This document shows, piece after piece, positions 30,598 through 38,704 of a stretch of DNA of 64,000 bases; within the stretch, counting starts at the first letter, position 1; every line of letters begins with the position of its first letter. A program made the position numbers and the translations under genes. The DNA is from Pectobacterium carotovorum (GTDB lineage Bacteria > Pseudomonadota > Gammaproteobacteria > Enterobacterales > Enterobacteriaceae). The stretch spans positions 1 to 64,000 of the forward strand of contig NZ_FQWI01000015.1 in the NCBI RefSeq assembly GCF_900129615.1, written 5' to 3'. The notes beneath the pieces were generated by a model that worked only from the letters and a program-made list of their open reading frames with translations, had not been told where the DNA came from and made no database searches.

Positions 30598-30854
30598 AAA
30601 AAACCGATCACCTTGCCAGCGATGGCAATCATATCCGGCAATTCCATGCGGGTGATTTCGGCTTCGGTCAGGGCTGGCAGCGTCATGCGCGGCAGCACTT
30701 TAATCATCGCGTCTACATCCGACCCGGCCAGCGCCGCCAGACTGACGCCGCGCAGCGTTCCGGTGGTCGGTTTAATCAGTGTGACGGTATCAATCAGGGT
30801 GTCGCCGCGTTTAATCGGGGTTTCCAGTGTTACAACGTTGTCGTCTTTGTTCAT
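30558..30854 (-). CDS. E: tail assembly chaperone E
   Basis: 98 residues (P2 gpE 91). Typical ETPIKRGDTLIDTVTLIKPTTGTLRGVSL. Made as E alone or E+E'. Positioned between FII and T as in all P2 relatives. Confidence 0.95.
   Translation of the reverse strand: MNKDDNVVTLETPIKRGDTLIDTVTLIKPTTGTLRGVSLAALAGSDVDAMIKVLPRMTLPALTEAEITRMELPDMIAIAGKVIGFLTPKSQQGTSPEA
30597..30603 (-). promoter_or_regulatory. programmed -1 frameshift heptamer T-TTT-TTG
   Basis: On the minus strand the E frame reads GGT TTT TTG (codons 84-86), giving the slippery heptamer T TTT TTG that P2 uses at the same place. The -1 frame downstream is open for 57 codons. Confidence 0.92.
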
Positions 30855-30920
30855 GGTATTGCCTCGGTGCTCAGATAAAAAATAGAAGAAGACGGCCAGC
30901 GCCGGGCTGGCCGGACAGGA

Positions 30921-31442
30921 TTACGCCAGACCAATTGCCCGGCGGTGCTGCTCCAGACGGTCAACGCCCATAACACGCTCAATCATGTTGATGGTGTCAA
31001 TCTCTATCATCTCTTTGCCGTCGATGGTCAGCTTGTAATACGTGCATTGGGTTGACACTTTGGTTTCAGTGGCTTCCCCTTGCTTACTCTCGCCGCCGTC
31101 GATTTCTTTGTGACGGCCACGCATGACCACTTCAACAGCAGAAATTTCTCCGGTGTCGTCACGCTGGTATGACCCGGTAAAGCGCAGCAGCACCTTATCG
31201 GCACCCGGTGCGGCGTACTGGCTCCACAGGGTTTCGTCAGCAAAACCGCCGAGCGTAAACTCCATCGCCAGCGCGTCATCATCCAGCCCAAAGTCGATGG
31301 GCGCGCTGCCGGGCATGCCACCGCCGCGATAGTTCTCCAGCTTACGCGTCAATTTCGGCAGCGTAACGGCAGTGGCGACACCCATGTAGCTCATGCCGTC
31401 GTTGAACAGGTTCATAAATTTCAGATTGCGAGGCAGTGCCAT
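30921..31442 (-). CDS. FII: major tail tube protein FII
   Basis: 173 residues against 172 in P2: MALPRNLKFMNLFNDGMSYMGVA start and FTLGGFADETLWSQY core. Forms the inner tube of the contractile tail. Follows FI by 14 bases in the same transcript. Confidence 0.97.
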   Translation of the reverse strand: MALPRNLKFMNLFNDGMSYMGVATAVTLPKLTRKLENYRGGGMPGSAPIDFGLDDDALAMEFTLGGFADETLWSQYAAPGADKVLLRFTGSYQRDDTGEISAVEVVMRGRHKEIDGGESKQGEATETKVSTQCTYYKLTIDGKEMIEIDTINMIERVMGVDRLEQHRRAIGLA

Positions 31443-31456
31443 AGCGCGTTAGCTCC

Positions 31457-32626
31457 TTAGCTGTTGACCGATGCGGCCAGATTCACCAGATATTTATCGG
31501 TGATACGCTGGCGCAGGGTGAGATTTTCCAGTGGGGGAACGGGGGTATAGTCGTAATCGATATACAGTTTCCCGGCCTTGAGCGTGTCTTTATCGTTGGC
31601 GGTTTCATCGAACCAGCAATCTGCATCAATGATGTAGCCGCCGGATTTCAGTTCGCGAAACTTGGCCCTAATCCCTTCGATAATGTCGTTGATAAGCGTG
31701 GCGGTAACGGGCTTATCGACTGCCCACATGTGCGCTTCGGCCATGGTATCGGCCAGCACCTGCGCGGTGCGGGTGTAGTTCTCAAACAGGAACAGCGGAT
31801 CGTCAGAACAGGTACGGTTGCCCCAGAAGCGGAAGCCGTCTTTACGAACCAGCGTGGTGACACCTGCTTCATTGAGTAAATCCGCATCGGTGCCGGGTGC
31901 CTGCAAATCCCAGTACACCGAGGCGCTGATGCCCGTCACGCCGTTCACGCCGACGTTAGACAAGGTTTTATGCCAGCCAGTCTCTTGGTCAATCTTGGCA
32001 CGCAACCCCAGAGCGCGGGCAGTTGCATACGCTGTGGCGCTGGCGTTGGCTGTGGTATCCCACGCGATAAAGTCCGGCCAGATCACCATAAGTTCACGCT
32101 GGCTGAAATTCTCGCGGTAGTTGATGGCGTCCGACAGGGTTTTGCAGCCCCACGCACTGACGTAACCGAATGCTCGCAGCGACTGACAGATGGACGCTAA
32201 CGCCGTGGCAACGGGCAGCGAGTCCAGCCCCGGCGCACCGAGGATGCGCGGTTTTACGCCTGTGACGGTCAACGCATCTAACAGGGCTTTCATCCCTGTG
32301 TATTTGCCGTTTTCGTCACTGCCGCCGATCACGTTGGTGATGGTTTCAGACTCGTCTTTACCTTCGGCCACGCGCACCACGACGGTGACGGGCTTTGACT
32401 GGTCGGCGATGGCTAACAGGGCAGCGGCCAGCGTGCCTTTTTTCCCGGCCTTGCCAGCGGCAGACAGCACATTGGTAATCAGTACCGGGGTATTAAGGGG
32501 AAAGGTGGCAGCGTCGGCATCCGGTGCAGTACACACCATGCCGACAATGGCCGTAGAAACGGTGGAAATAACGCGCGTGCCGTCGTTAATCTCGACGACC
32601 TGCACGCCGTGGTGAAAATCACTCAT
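31457..32626 (-). CDS. FI: tail sheath protein FI
   Basis: 389 residues (P2 396). Begins MSDFHHGVQVVEINDGTRVI, and the C-terminal part LRQRITDKYLVNLAASVNS is sheath-typical. Polymerises around FII and contracts. First gene of the FI-FII-E-T-U-D-ogr unit; its promoter must lie in 32627-32755. Confidence 0.97.
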   Translation of the reverse strand: MSDFHHGVQVVEINDGTRVISTVSTAIVGMVCTAPDADAATFPLNTPVLITNVLSAAGKAGKKGTLAAALLAIADQSKPVTVVVRVAEGKDESETITNVIGGSDENGKYTGMKALLDALTVTGVKPRILGAPGLDSLPVATALASICQSLRAFGYVSAWGCKTLSDAINYRENFSQRELMVIWPDFIAWDTTANASATAYATARALGLRAKIDQETGWHKTLSNVGVNGVTGISASVYWDLQAPGTDADLLNEAGVTTLVRKDGFRFWGNRTCSDDPLFLFENYTRTAQVLADTMAEAHMWAVDKPVTATLINDIIEGIRAKFRELKSGGYIIDADCWFDETANDKDTLKAGKLYIDYDYTPVPPLENLTLRQRITDKYLVNLAASVNS

Positions 32627-32755
32627 AAATTAATGCTCCAGCTAATAGCACGATTGCTGCATTAGGAGCGGCTATTGTCTGGTGCGATGAGGATGTGCGC
32701 GAGTAATGCGGGTATGGTGGCGGCTGGTACAACACAGAGGCGTAAAACAGGCATG

Positions 32756-32784
32756 AAAAAAGCCCACCGTTGGCGGACGGTGGG
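32756..32784 (-). terminator. terminator after tail fibre gene H
   Basis: On the minus strand GCCCACCGT...ACGGTGGGC is followed by TTTTTT. Part of repeat copy A. The rest of the 32627-32913 gap (toward FI) shows no gene. Confidence 0.8.
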
Positions 32785-32906
32785 CTTCGCTTTCCCCAGC
32801 GTATCATTATTATTTTAAAACCAATCAAATAATGACATTGCAGGTGACTATTTTATAAACGTTTATACAGATCAATTATGCGTTATTGATCGGTGGTAGC
32901 GATCAA
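32756..32906. repeat. dispersed repeat, copy A (after H)
   Basis: About 150 bases clearly related to 59332-59477 outside the prophage. Ordered parts shared by both: a GCCCACC/GGTGGGC terminator, CTTCGCTTTCCC, the perfect palindrome TATAAACGTTTATA (32854-32867), CAGATCAATT, a GATCAAT/ATTGATC hairpin (32870-32891), and a GCGATCAA end. The same block follows a minus-strand stop codon in both places. Confidence 0.75.
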
Positions 32907-32913
32907 TTATGCT

Positions 32914-35397
32914 TTACGCCGCTTTCGCCAAAACGTGGTAATGGATAGTCTGGTTATTTCCAGAACCGTATCGGTTTGAATCCCATACATCCCAATGGTG
33001 TGTAAATCCGCTTCCACTGACACTGCTCACCCGACCGACGAATGCATTTGCGCCATTGTAGCCACCTACTTCGTTCCATGTGATGTTAACTACCTCGCCC
33101 AGCTTAACCGGGAATGCCACATCGCGGGATGCATTGATAACGGTTTCAAACGTGCCGAACAGCTCAATCATACCGTCCGCATATTTACGCCAGTAATAGC
33201 CGCTGCCTGAGCCTGTCGCCGTTATCGTGCCCGGAACCGTGACCCCTTTCATCAGATAGCGGGCGTCGGCTTCGGTTTTATTCCATGTGTTGATGTCTCC
33301 GGCCAGCAGATTGACGTCAGCCGACAGGGGTTTTCCATTCACCCGGATAGAGCGCAGGGCGTATTTTTGTGCCGCGGCCGCATCGGTTAACACACTATTC
33401 GCGCCGACATACAGCGGTTTGCTGGCTTCCACTCTGTCAGCTTTTAATGTCAACCCTGTGTTGTGCGTATACGAAAACAGCATTATGTCATCAATGACAC
33501 TTCCACCTTTGCCGACATACCACGAATTGACGCCATTCTTTTGTCCGCGAATGAATAACATTCCAGTATCGGAATTCGTATCAAGTTTTAACGCTTCGCC
33601 TCCCGCGGCGCCGCTGATTCTCAAGCCTCCCGTCAATGTACCGCCAACATTGGGAAGTGCCTGTACATCTGCGGCGGTGGGCGGGTTTCGGGTGTTGTAA
33701 TCGCGTCGCCAACCGGGGGAATAATTATCACCGTTGTTAACGTAGATAAACTGTGCGTTTTTCCCGACTGTTGACGATGCCGTAGTGATTCGGACAGTAA
33801 ACGCGTTCTCAGTACCCGCTACCTCAATTACTGCACCCGCCAGATGAATGTCTCCACACTCTGTGTCTGTGATAGTTTTATTTCCGGCGTAATACCACGA
33901 CCCTTTACAAATCCAATACGGGTGATTAAATGCCCCCAGCGTTTTCAGTGATGCAATAAAATCAGATGTTTTCCATGCTCCATCACCCCCACCGATATTC
34001 ATTCCGGGGCTGAATGCTCGAACTGTACCAATATTTTTAACAAAGAGGTCTTTGTTAGGGATATCCGCGCCGTTCTGGTCTTTTGCCAGCTTACCTGCTA
34101 CGGCGTTTAATACCGTTGTCGAGAAATTCGGATCATTGCCGAGTGCTTTTGCCAGCTCTTGCAACGTATCCAGCGCGGCAGGGGAACCACTCACCAGCGC
34201 CGCTACCGCTGATTTCACAAATGCCGTAGTCGCTATCTGCGTATCGTTAGATGCCTGTACCGCCGTGGGTGCTGTCGGTTTACCAATCAATGCCGGGCTT
34301 TCCAGTCGCGCATATTTTTGCGCGGCCTGTGCATCCGTCAGCGCCCCCACATCGGCGGCGGTGGGTTTATTGTTGGGGCTGTACACGCGCTGGCCTTTTT
34401 CCAGCAGCGTGCCTGCATCAACCTTATTCCCCAGCGCGACATCGCCCGTCGCCAGATTAATCCTGAACGGGCGCAAACTGTTCCATTTGCCATACGGATC
34501 GCCTTTATCTGTCAGTAACAGATAAAAGTCACCGCCATCGTTGCGCAGAGTGACGCCGTAGCCGCCATTAACCATGCGTAATGCGTCAGCTACAGAGGAA
34601 ACCAGCGTTCCGCTCATCGTGCCGCCTGACAGCGGGAGCTTTTTCGCCAGTTCCGCCAATACCGTTGCGGAGAAATTCGGGTCATTGCCGAGCGCCTTTG
34701 CCAGCTCCTGCAACGTATCCAGCGCGCCGGGTGACCCGTTAATCAATGCGGCAACGGCGGATTTCACAAATGCCGTGGTCGCTAATTGCGTGTCATTCGA
34801 TGCCTGTGCGGCCGTGGGGGCAGTGGGTTTACCTGTCAGTGCCGGGCTGGCTTTTGGTGCGTATTGCGGGTGCGGATCAGCGGCGGCAAGATGGGTTTTC
34901 ATCAGGGAATCCGCATAGGCTTTCACTTCGATCACAGCACTATCCACATAGCCCCGCGTAGCCAGCACCACCGCCGGGTCGATTTTCAGCGTCACGGCGT
35001 CGGTACTGCTGACAATCAAAATCATGCGCACGGTCTGGATGCGACCACTGCCCTCCTGCAATTGGGGCTTGTAGGTTTCCGGGCAGTTGGCGATAGCAAT
35101 CAGGTTGCCGTCGTCGTCAAACAGGCCGATTTCCCGTATCCAGAAGCCCCCCTCATTTTCGGGAATGACCTGCTCGGCGATAATCTGGCTGGGGTTTTTC
35201 GGGTCAACGCTCAGGGTGTTGAGCGCCGCCCGGCGCTTTTCGTTAATCAGTTTAGTTTGTGCCGGGTTGGGGGTTGGCAATACGCCGCCGCCGTCCCCGA
35301 CAGCCATCCGGGTGATGTTCAGGCGGTTACCCAGCGCGGTAGCGTTAGCCAGTTTAGCCGCGCCGATGTTCGTTAACAGGGCAAAATATTTACTCAT
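32914..35397 (-). CDS. H: tail fibre protein H
   Basis: 827 residues. N-terminal P2-H baseplate-attachment domain (MSKYFALLTNIGAAKLANATALGNRLNITRMAVGDGGG, to about 150). The middle holds two copies of a roughly 60-residue unit (KPTAPTA.QASNDTQ.ATTAFVKSAVAAL). The C-terminal receptor-binding part ends YRYGSG-type sequence HHWDVWDSNRYGSGNNQTIHY. Determines host range. The duplicated unit is also visible in DNA (34121-34300 and 34670-34849). No gpG chaperone gene follows, unlike P2. Confidence 0.92.
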   Translation of the reverse strand: MSKYFALLTNIGAAKLANATALGNRLNITRMAVGDGGGVLPTPNPAQTKLINEKRRAALNTLSVDPKNPSQIIAEQVIPENEGGFWIREIGLFDDDGNLIAIANCPETYKPQLQEGSGRIQTVRMILIVSSTDAVTLKIDPAVVLATRGYVDSAVIEVKAYADSLMKTHLAAADPHPQYAPKASPALTGKPTAPTAAQASNDTQLATTAFVKSAVAALINGSPGALDTLQELAKALGNDPNFSATVLAELAKKLPLSGGTMSGTLVSSVADALRMVNGGYGVTLRNDGGDFYLLLTDKGDPYGKWNSLRPFRINLATGDVALGNKVDAGTLLEKGQRVYSPNNKPTAADVGALTDAQAAQKYARLESPALIGKPTAPTAVQASNDTQIATTAFVKSAVAALVSGSPAALDTLQELAKALGNDPNFSTTVLNAVAGKLAKDQNGADIPNKDLFVKNIGTVRAFSPGMNIGGGDGAWKTSDFIASLKTLGAFNHPYWICKGSWYYAGNKTITDTECGDIHLAGAVIEVAGTENAFTVRITTASSTVGKNAQFIYVNNGDNYSPGWRRDYNTRNPPTAADVQALPNVGGTLTGGLRISGAAGGEALKLDTNSDTGMLFIRGQKNGVNSWYVGKGGSVIDDIMLFSYTHNTGLTLKADRVEASKPLYVGANSVLTDAAAAQKYALRSIRVNGKPLSADVNLLAGDINTWNKTEADARYLMKGVTVPGTITATGSGSGYYWRKYADGMIELFGTFETVINASRDVAFPVKLGEVVNITWNEVGGYNGANAFVGRVSSVSGSGFTHHWDVWDSNRYGSGNNQTIHYHVLAKAA
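34121..34300. repeat. internal repeat in H, copy 1
   Basis: 180 bases strongly similar to 34670-34849, both starting GAGAAATTCGG and ending at GCCGGGCT. Encodes one of the two APTA-DTQ-ATTAFV units; a site for domain shuffling between fibres. Confidence 0.85.
34670..34849. repeat. internal repeat in H, copy 2
   Basis: The N-terminal-side partner of 34121-34300 in the same frame and orientation, with scattered, mostly third-position, differences. Confidence 0.85.
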
Positions 35398-36005
35398 GCG
35401 GTTACGCTCATGCTGTCAATTAGATGAATGCCTGCCCCGGTCACGTCCAGACCGGATACAGAAATGATTTCAGGGAAATAGGGGTAAACGGTTAGCTCAT
35501 CACCGCCGTAGACGGTAGCGGCAACATAGGCCGCTCCTTGCGTGTCAAGGTTGATATTCAGCCCCAGCAGGTGACGGGATGCGGGTTTGGCATCGGCAAT
35601 CAAGCGTTCCAGCTCGAAGAAAGTTTCTTCGGTGATGCCGCTATCCTGCACGCCGATATCAAGACGAAAGGTGCCGGGCTTGTCGCCGTTCTGCCACCAT
35701 TCGATGATGCGAATAAGGTAGCCGAACGGTTCGACCACGCGACGCAGCGCACCGATGGTGCCTTTGTGACGATGGATAAAGAACGCATCGCGGATAACCC
35801 GGCGTTTCAGGCTGTCCGGCCACGCCTCATCCCAGCGGTCAACGGAAAACGCCCACGCCAGATACGGCAGCAGGTGTGCCGGGCAGGCGTCCGGGTTCCA
35901 CAGCAGGCGCAGGGGAACGGGTACGCGAGTAATCTCGGCGCAGGCGGTGGCAGCGGCCACTTCCAGCGCAGACGACCCGACAGGCAACAGGCGGGTATCA
36001 CTCAT
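35394..36005 (-). CDS. I: tail protein I (baseplate wedge)
   Basis: 203 residues (P2 176). Typical LRLLWNPDACPAHLLPYLAWAFSVDRWDEAWP and RRVIRDAFFIHRHKGTIGALRRVVEPFGY. The start is placed at ATG 36005 (MSDTRLLPVGSS), inside the end of J; an ATG two codons earlier exists. Stop overlaps the H start by 4 bases. Confidence 0.95.
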   Translation of the reverse strand: MSDTRLLPVGSSALEVAAATACAEITRVPVPLRLLWNPDACPAHLLPYLAWAFSVDRWDEAWPDSLKRRVIRDAFFIHRHKGTIGALRRVVEPFGYLIRIIEWWQNGDKPGTFRLDIGVQDSGITEETFFELERLIADAKPASRHLLGLNINLDTQGAAYVAATVYGGDELTVYPYFPEIISVSGLDVTGAGIHLIDSMSVTA

Positions 36006-36906
36006 CGGCACTGCCTACACTCAATTGATAACCGGAACAGTAGGACGCCTGCGCGTCTGTCAGCACGATATCGGCGGCGGGTGTCGTCAGCTCGACCCGT
36101 TGCACGCCCTCGACGTGCAGCGCAGCGTAAATCGCCGAGCGACGAATATCCCGCCCTAATCGGTGCTGCGCACTGATATAGGCTTTTAGCTTCTGTTCGG
36201 CAGCGGCGCGCACTGGCTCCGCTTCTGGACTCCGGTACAGGTACAGCGTGGCGTCAATCTTATACGGCACAATAGCGGCAGACTGTACCGTAACCCGGTC
36301 TGCTACCGGGCGCACGTCTTCACCGTTCAGCGCAGCGGCCACAATGGCGACCAGCTCCGGGCTGGCGCTGCCGTTTCCCTCGCGTGACAATACCGACACG
36401 GTAACGCTGGCCGGGCTGGGACTGATAACCGACACATCCGCCACGCGCCCGTCGGCGCTGCGTCCGTGGTACTGGTAGGCACCGACCGACCCGGCCACGC
36501 TCAACCCCTCAAACGACTGCTGGATGCGCAGGCGGAAATCGCTGTCGGATTCCATCAGGGCAGGCGTGGGCGGCAGGGTTGAATCGTCAGCTGGGGTAAT
36601 GACCAACCGGGAGACGCTGAAATTTGCGCCGAGCTGGTCAAGGTCGCTTCCTCTTGCATACGCCACCATTCCGGCGCGGGCGGCTTCATTGACGCGCTGC
36701 CGCCACAGCAGTTCACGGTAGGCGTTTTCCTGTAACAGCTTGACGATCGGATCGGATTCCAGCGTCAGCGTGCGTGCGACAGCTGCGCGCTGGTCTTCCG
36801 GGTAGAGCGACAACAGCATCGCCTTACGTTCGTTATAAATGGTTTCGTAATCCAGTTCTTCCACCACGGCAGGCGCGGGAAGCTGGCTTAAATCAATCAT
36901 CGCCAT
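35998..36906 (-). CDS. J: baseplate assembly protein J
   Basis: 302 residues, exactly the P2 gpJ length. MAMIDLSQLPAPAVVEELDYETIYNERKAML start and the YCSGYQLSVG end are family-typical. Gp6-like wedge protein. Overlaps I by 8 bases. Confidence 0.97.
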   Translation of the reverse strand: MAMIDLSQLPAPAVVEELDYETIYNERKAMLLSLYPEDQRAAVARTLTLESDPIVKLLQENAYRELLWRQRVNEAARAGMVAYARGSDLDQLGANFSVSRLVITPADDSTLPPTPALMESDSDFRLRIQQSFEGLSVAGSVGAYQYHGRSADGRVADVSVISPSPASVTVSVLSREGNGSASPELVAIVAAALNGEDVRPVADRVTVQSAAIVPYKIDATLYLYRSPEAEPVRAAAEQKLKAYISAQHRLGRDIRRSAIYAALHVEGVQRVELTTPAADIVLTDAQASYCSGYQLSVGSADE

Positions 36907-36910
36907 CGTG

Positions 36911-37255
36911 TCAGCTCACAGGAACAGAAAGGGAAACGGCGTTGCTGTCAGCCAGCACGCCCGTAATATCAACGGCCAGCTTGCCGTCGAATGTGCTTGT
37001 CAGGTTGATGGCCGTCAGCGTGATGCGCGGCTCCCAGCGCAGCAGCGCCATGTAACACGCCGCCATGACCTGCAATTTCACAGCGGGATTTTGTGGCTGG
37101 TCGATTAAAGCCGACAGCAGCGAACCATAATCCCGGCGCATCACCCGCGACCCGACGGGCGTGATGAGAATATCGCGCACACTCTGGCGAATGTGTTCAA
37201 GGTCGCCGAGCGTCTGACCGCTGTCACGGCTCATGCCGAGGTAACGTGCGGTCAT
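36911..37255 (-). CDS. W: baseplate protein W (gp25-like)
   Basis: 114 residues (P2 115). Lysozyme-like gp25 family: LGDLEHIRQSVRDILITPVGSRVMRRDYGSLL. Baseplate wedge subunit homologous to TssE of type VI secretion. Four-base overlap with V; J follows 4 bases later. Confidence 0.97.
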   Translation of the reverse strand: MTARYLGMSRDSGQTLGDLEHIRQSVRDILITPVGSRVMRRDYGSLLSALIDQPQNPAVKLQVMAACYMALLRWEPRITLTAINLTSTFDGKLAVDITGVLADSNAVSLSVPVS

Positions 37256-37887
37256 AGTGGTGCACCCGTTATCCCGCCGCTGTCTCCGGGGTGTTTGTGG
37301 GTGTGCAATACCTTGCCATTGGACGACAGCGACCCGCCGGAATGTTCTATATTGCCGCGCATTTCCCCGCCTTGTTGTACTTCCAGCGTTCCGGTAATCA
37401 GCTTGTTGGTGCAGACCACTTCCGGTGTGTCGAATGTGATGCGCGTGGATGCTCTCACTGTGACCAATGGCACCGTGGCAGTAATGGATTCAGACGCGGA
37501 GATATCGGCGGTTTTAATCCCGCTGACGGTCAGCGCTCCGGTTGCGGGTTCGTACTCGATCACCGCACCGTCGGGAAAGCTGATATGTAACGCATCGGCA
37601 GACGCCGACGGCGCGGGGTTGTTATCGGAATAGATGCCGGGTAGCACAAAGGCGGTGTCCAGTTCGCCGCCGATGGACAGGATCAGCACCTGCTCATCAA
37701 TGGACGGTGCCCACCAGTCGCGGGAACGTCCGGCACGGCGGGTTAACCAGTTCAACCAGCCTGTGGTCATTTTGCCTGTTTGTACCCGGCACAGGGCGTC
37801 CGCTGTGTTGACGTGGGTCACGACGCCGACACGGATCAGATTGCGCAAGAGGCGCTGGATTTCATTAAGGGTGGCTTGTGTTTTCAT
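37252..37887 (-). CDS. V: baseplate spike protein V
   Basis: 211 residues, the P2 gpV length, from ATG 37887 (MKTQATLNEIQRLL). The OB-fold N-terminus and beta-helix C-terminus end in KVLHTHKHPGDSGGITGAPL, whose HTHKH region binds iron at the P2 spike tip. No clear Shine-Dalgarno precedes 37887; an open frame runs back to a GTG at 37974 but adds no family sequence. First gene of V-W-J-I-H. Confidence 0.95.
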   Translation of the reverse strand: MKTQATLNEIQRLLRNLIRVGVVTHVNTADALCRVQTGKMTTGWLNWLTRRAGRSRDWWAPSIDEQVLILSIGGELDTAFVLPGIYSDNNPAPSASADALHISFPDGAVIEYEPATGALTVSGIKTADISASESITATVPLVTVRASTRITFDTPEVVCTNKLITGTLEVQQGGEMRGNIEHSGGSLSSNGKVLHTHKHPGDSGGITGAPL

Positions 37888-37939
37888 GGGGGAAATGTTG
37901 CCGCCGGGGGAGAATGGCGGCAATGAATGCTCGTTTTGC

Positions 37940-37967
37940 TGTGGATTACACAACATTGTCGTATAAT
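37940..37967 (+). promoter_or_regulatory. promoter region of hcp with a small dyad
   Basis: TGTGGATTACACA (37940-37952, dyad TGTG/CACA) followed by a consensus TATAAT (37962-37967) 37 bases before the hcp ATG. The -35 match is poor, so activation by a protein bound at the dyad is possible. The divergent V promoter lies in the same stretch. Confidence 0.45.
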
Positions 37968-38003
37968 CGGACACTCTGGTATTAATTAAGAAGGGATTCC
38001 GAC

Positions 38004-38489
38004 ATGGCTAATTATGCATACATGACACTTGAAGGCAGAGTACAAGGGTTAATTTCTGAGGGATGTTCTACCGTTGAATCTATTGGTAACCGATATCAGG
38101 CGGGCCATATAGACGAGATTATGATATTGGCATTTAACCACAGCATGAGTAATGCGGGTCATGCTGTACATAATCCGCTGACGCTGGTTAAACCCATCGA
38201 CAAGTCTACTCCGCTAATAGCAATGGCGCTAAACGATCAGGAAAGGATAAAGTGTATTATTGATTTCTATCGAACTAGCCCACATGCTAAACAAGAAAAA
38301 TTTTTCTCTATTCAGATTAATGACGGACTCATTAGCGACATAAACCTTGTTATGCCTAACGTTATAGATGATGGCGGTGCACTGATTCTGGAGCATGTTT
38401 CAATTCAGTACAAAGATATTACGTGGTCACATCACAAATCAGGCACAAGCGGTTATAGCTTGTGGGAAATGTCTAAATTTACCAATTAA
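38004..38489 (+). CDS. hcp: Hcp-family type VI secretion tube/carrier protein (orphan)
   Basis: 161 residues. The Hcp signature MANYAYMTLEGRVQGLISEGCST...SIGNRYQAGHIDEIMILAFNHSM is unmistakable. Hcp hexamers form the inner T6SS tube and carry small effectors in their lumen. AAGGG precedes ATG 38004. No other tss gene is near, so it must work with a T6SS encoded elsewhere. It runs against the late-operon direction, is AT-rich compared with V and S, and converges on a putative toxin/immunity pair. Confidence 0.9.
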   Translation: MANYAYMTLEGRVQGLISEGCSTVESIGNRYQAGHIDEIMILAFNHSMSNAGHAVHNPLTLVKPIDKSTPLIAMALNDQERIKCIIDFYRTSPHAKQEKFFSIQINDGLISDINLVMPNVIDDGGALILEHVSIQYKDITWSHHKSGTSGYSLWEMSKFTN

Positions 38490-38506
38490 CAACATTGGGC
38501 GCGAAA

Positions 38507-38704
38507 TTAATTGCGCCCGTTTTTATCGACTTTATCCATCACTATTTTCAGTAGATATAATCCCGACAGAGGGTACAGCATATAAAGAAACCTCTCCATC
38601 CATGTTTCAAAATGGAAGAAAACGTATAGGCACCCTATAATTAGAATCCCCATAAGCAAACTAAAAAACCAGTCTCTGATAAATGAGAAAATGGCTTTAA
38701 TCAT
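38507..38704 (-). CDS. small membrane protein, putative immunity protein
   Basis: 65 residues from ATG 38704 (MIKAIFSFIRDWFF), with GAGG 9 bases upstream; a longer frame from TTG 38725 is less likely. Two membrane helices (about 13-30 and 39-55) with a short loop and a charged tail KVDKNGRN. Its start overlaps the stop of the 210-residue gene by 8 bases, giving tight coupling. Small two-helix proteins coupled to a membrane-active toxin are usually its immunity protein. This is inferred from context only. Confidence 0.55.
   Translation of the reverse strand: MIKAIFSFIRDWFFSLLMGILIIGCLYVFFHFETWMERFLYMLYPLSGLYLLKIVMDKVDKNGRN

Noticed and set aside
37252-37974. Ogr-binding sites for late promoters
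   Set aside because: TGTG/CACA dyads near 37940 were considered, but I could not match the known Ogr consensus and spacing with confidence.
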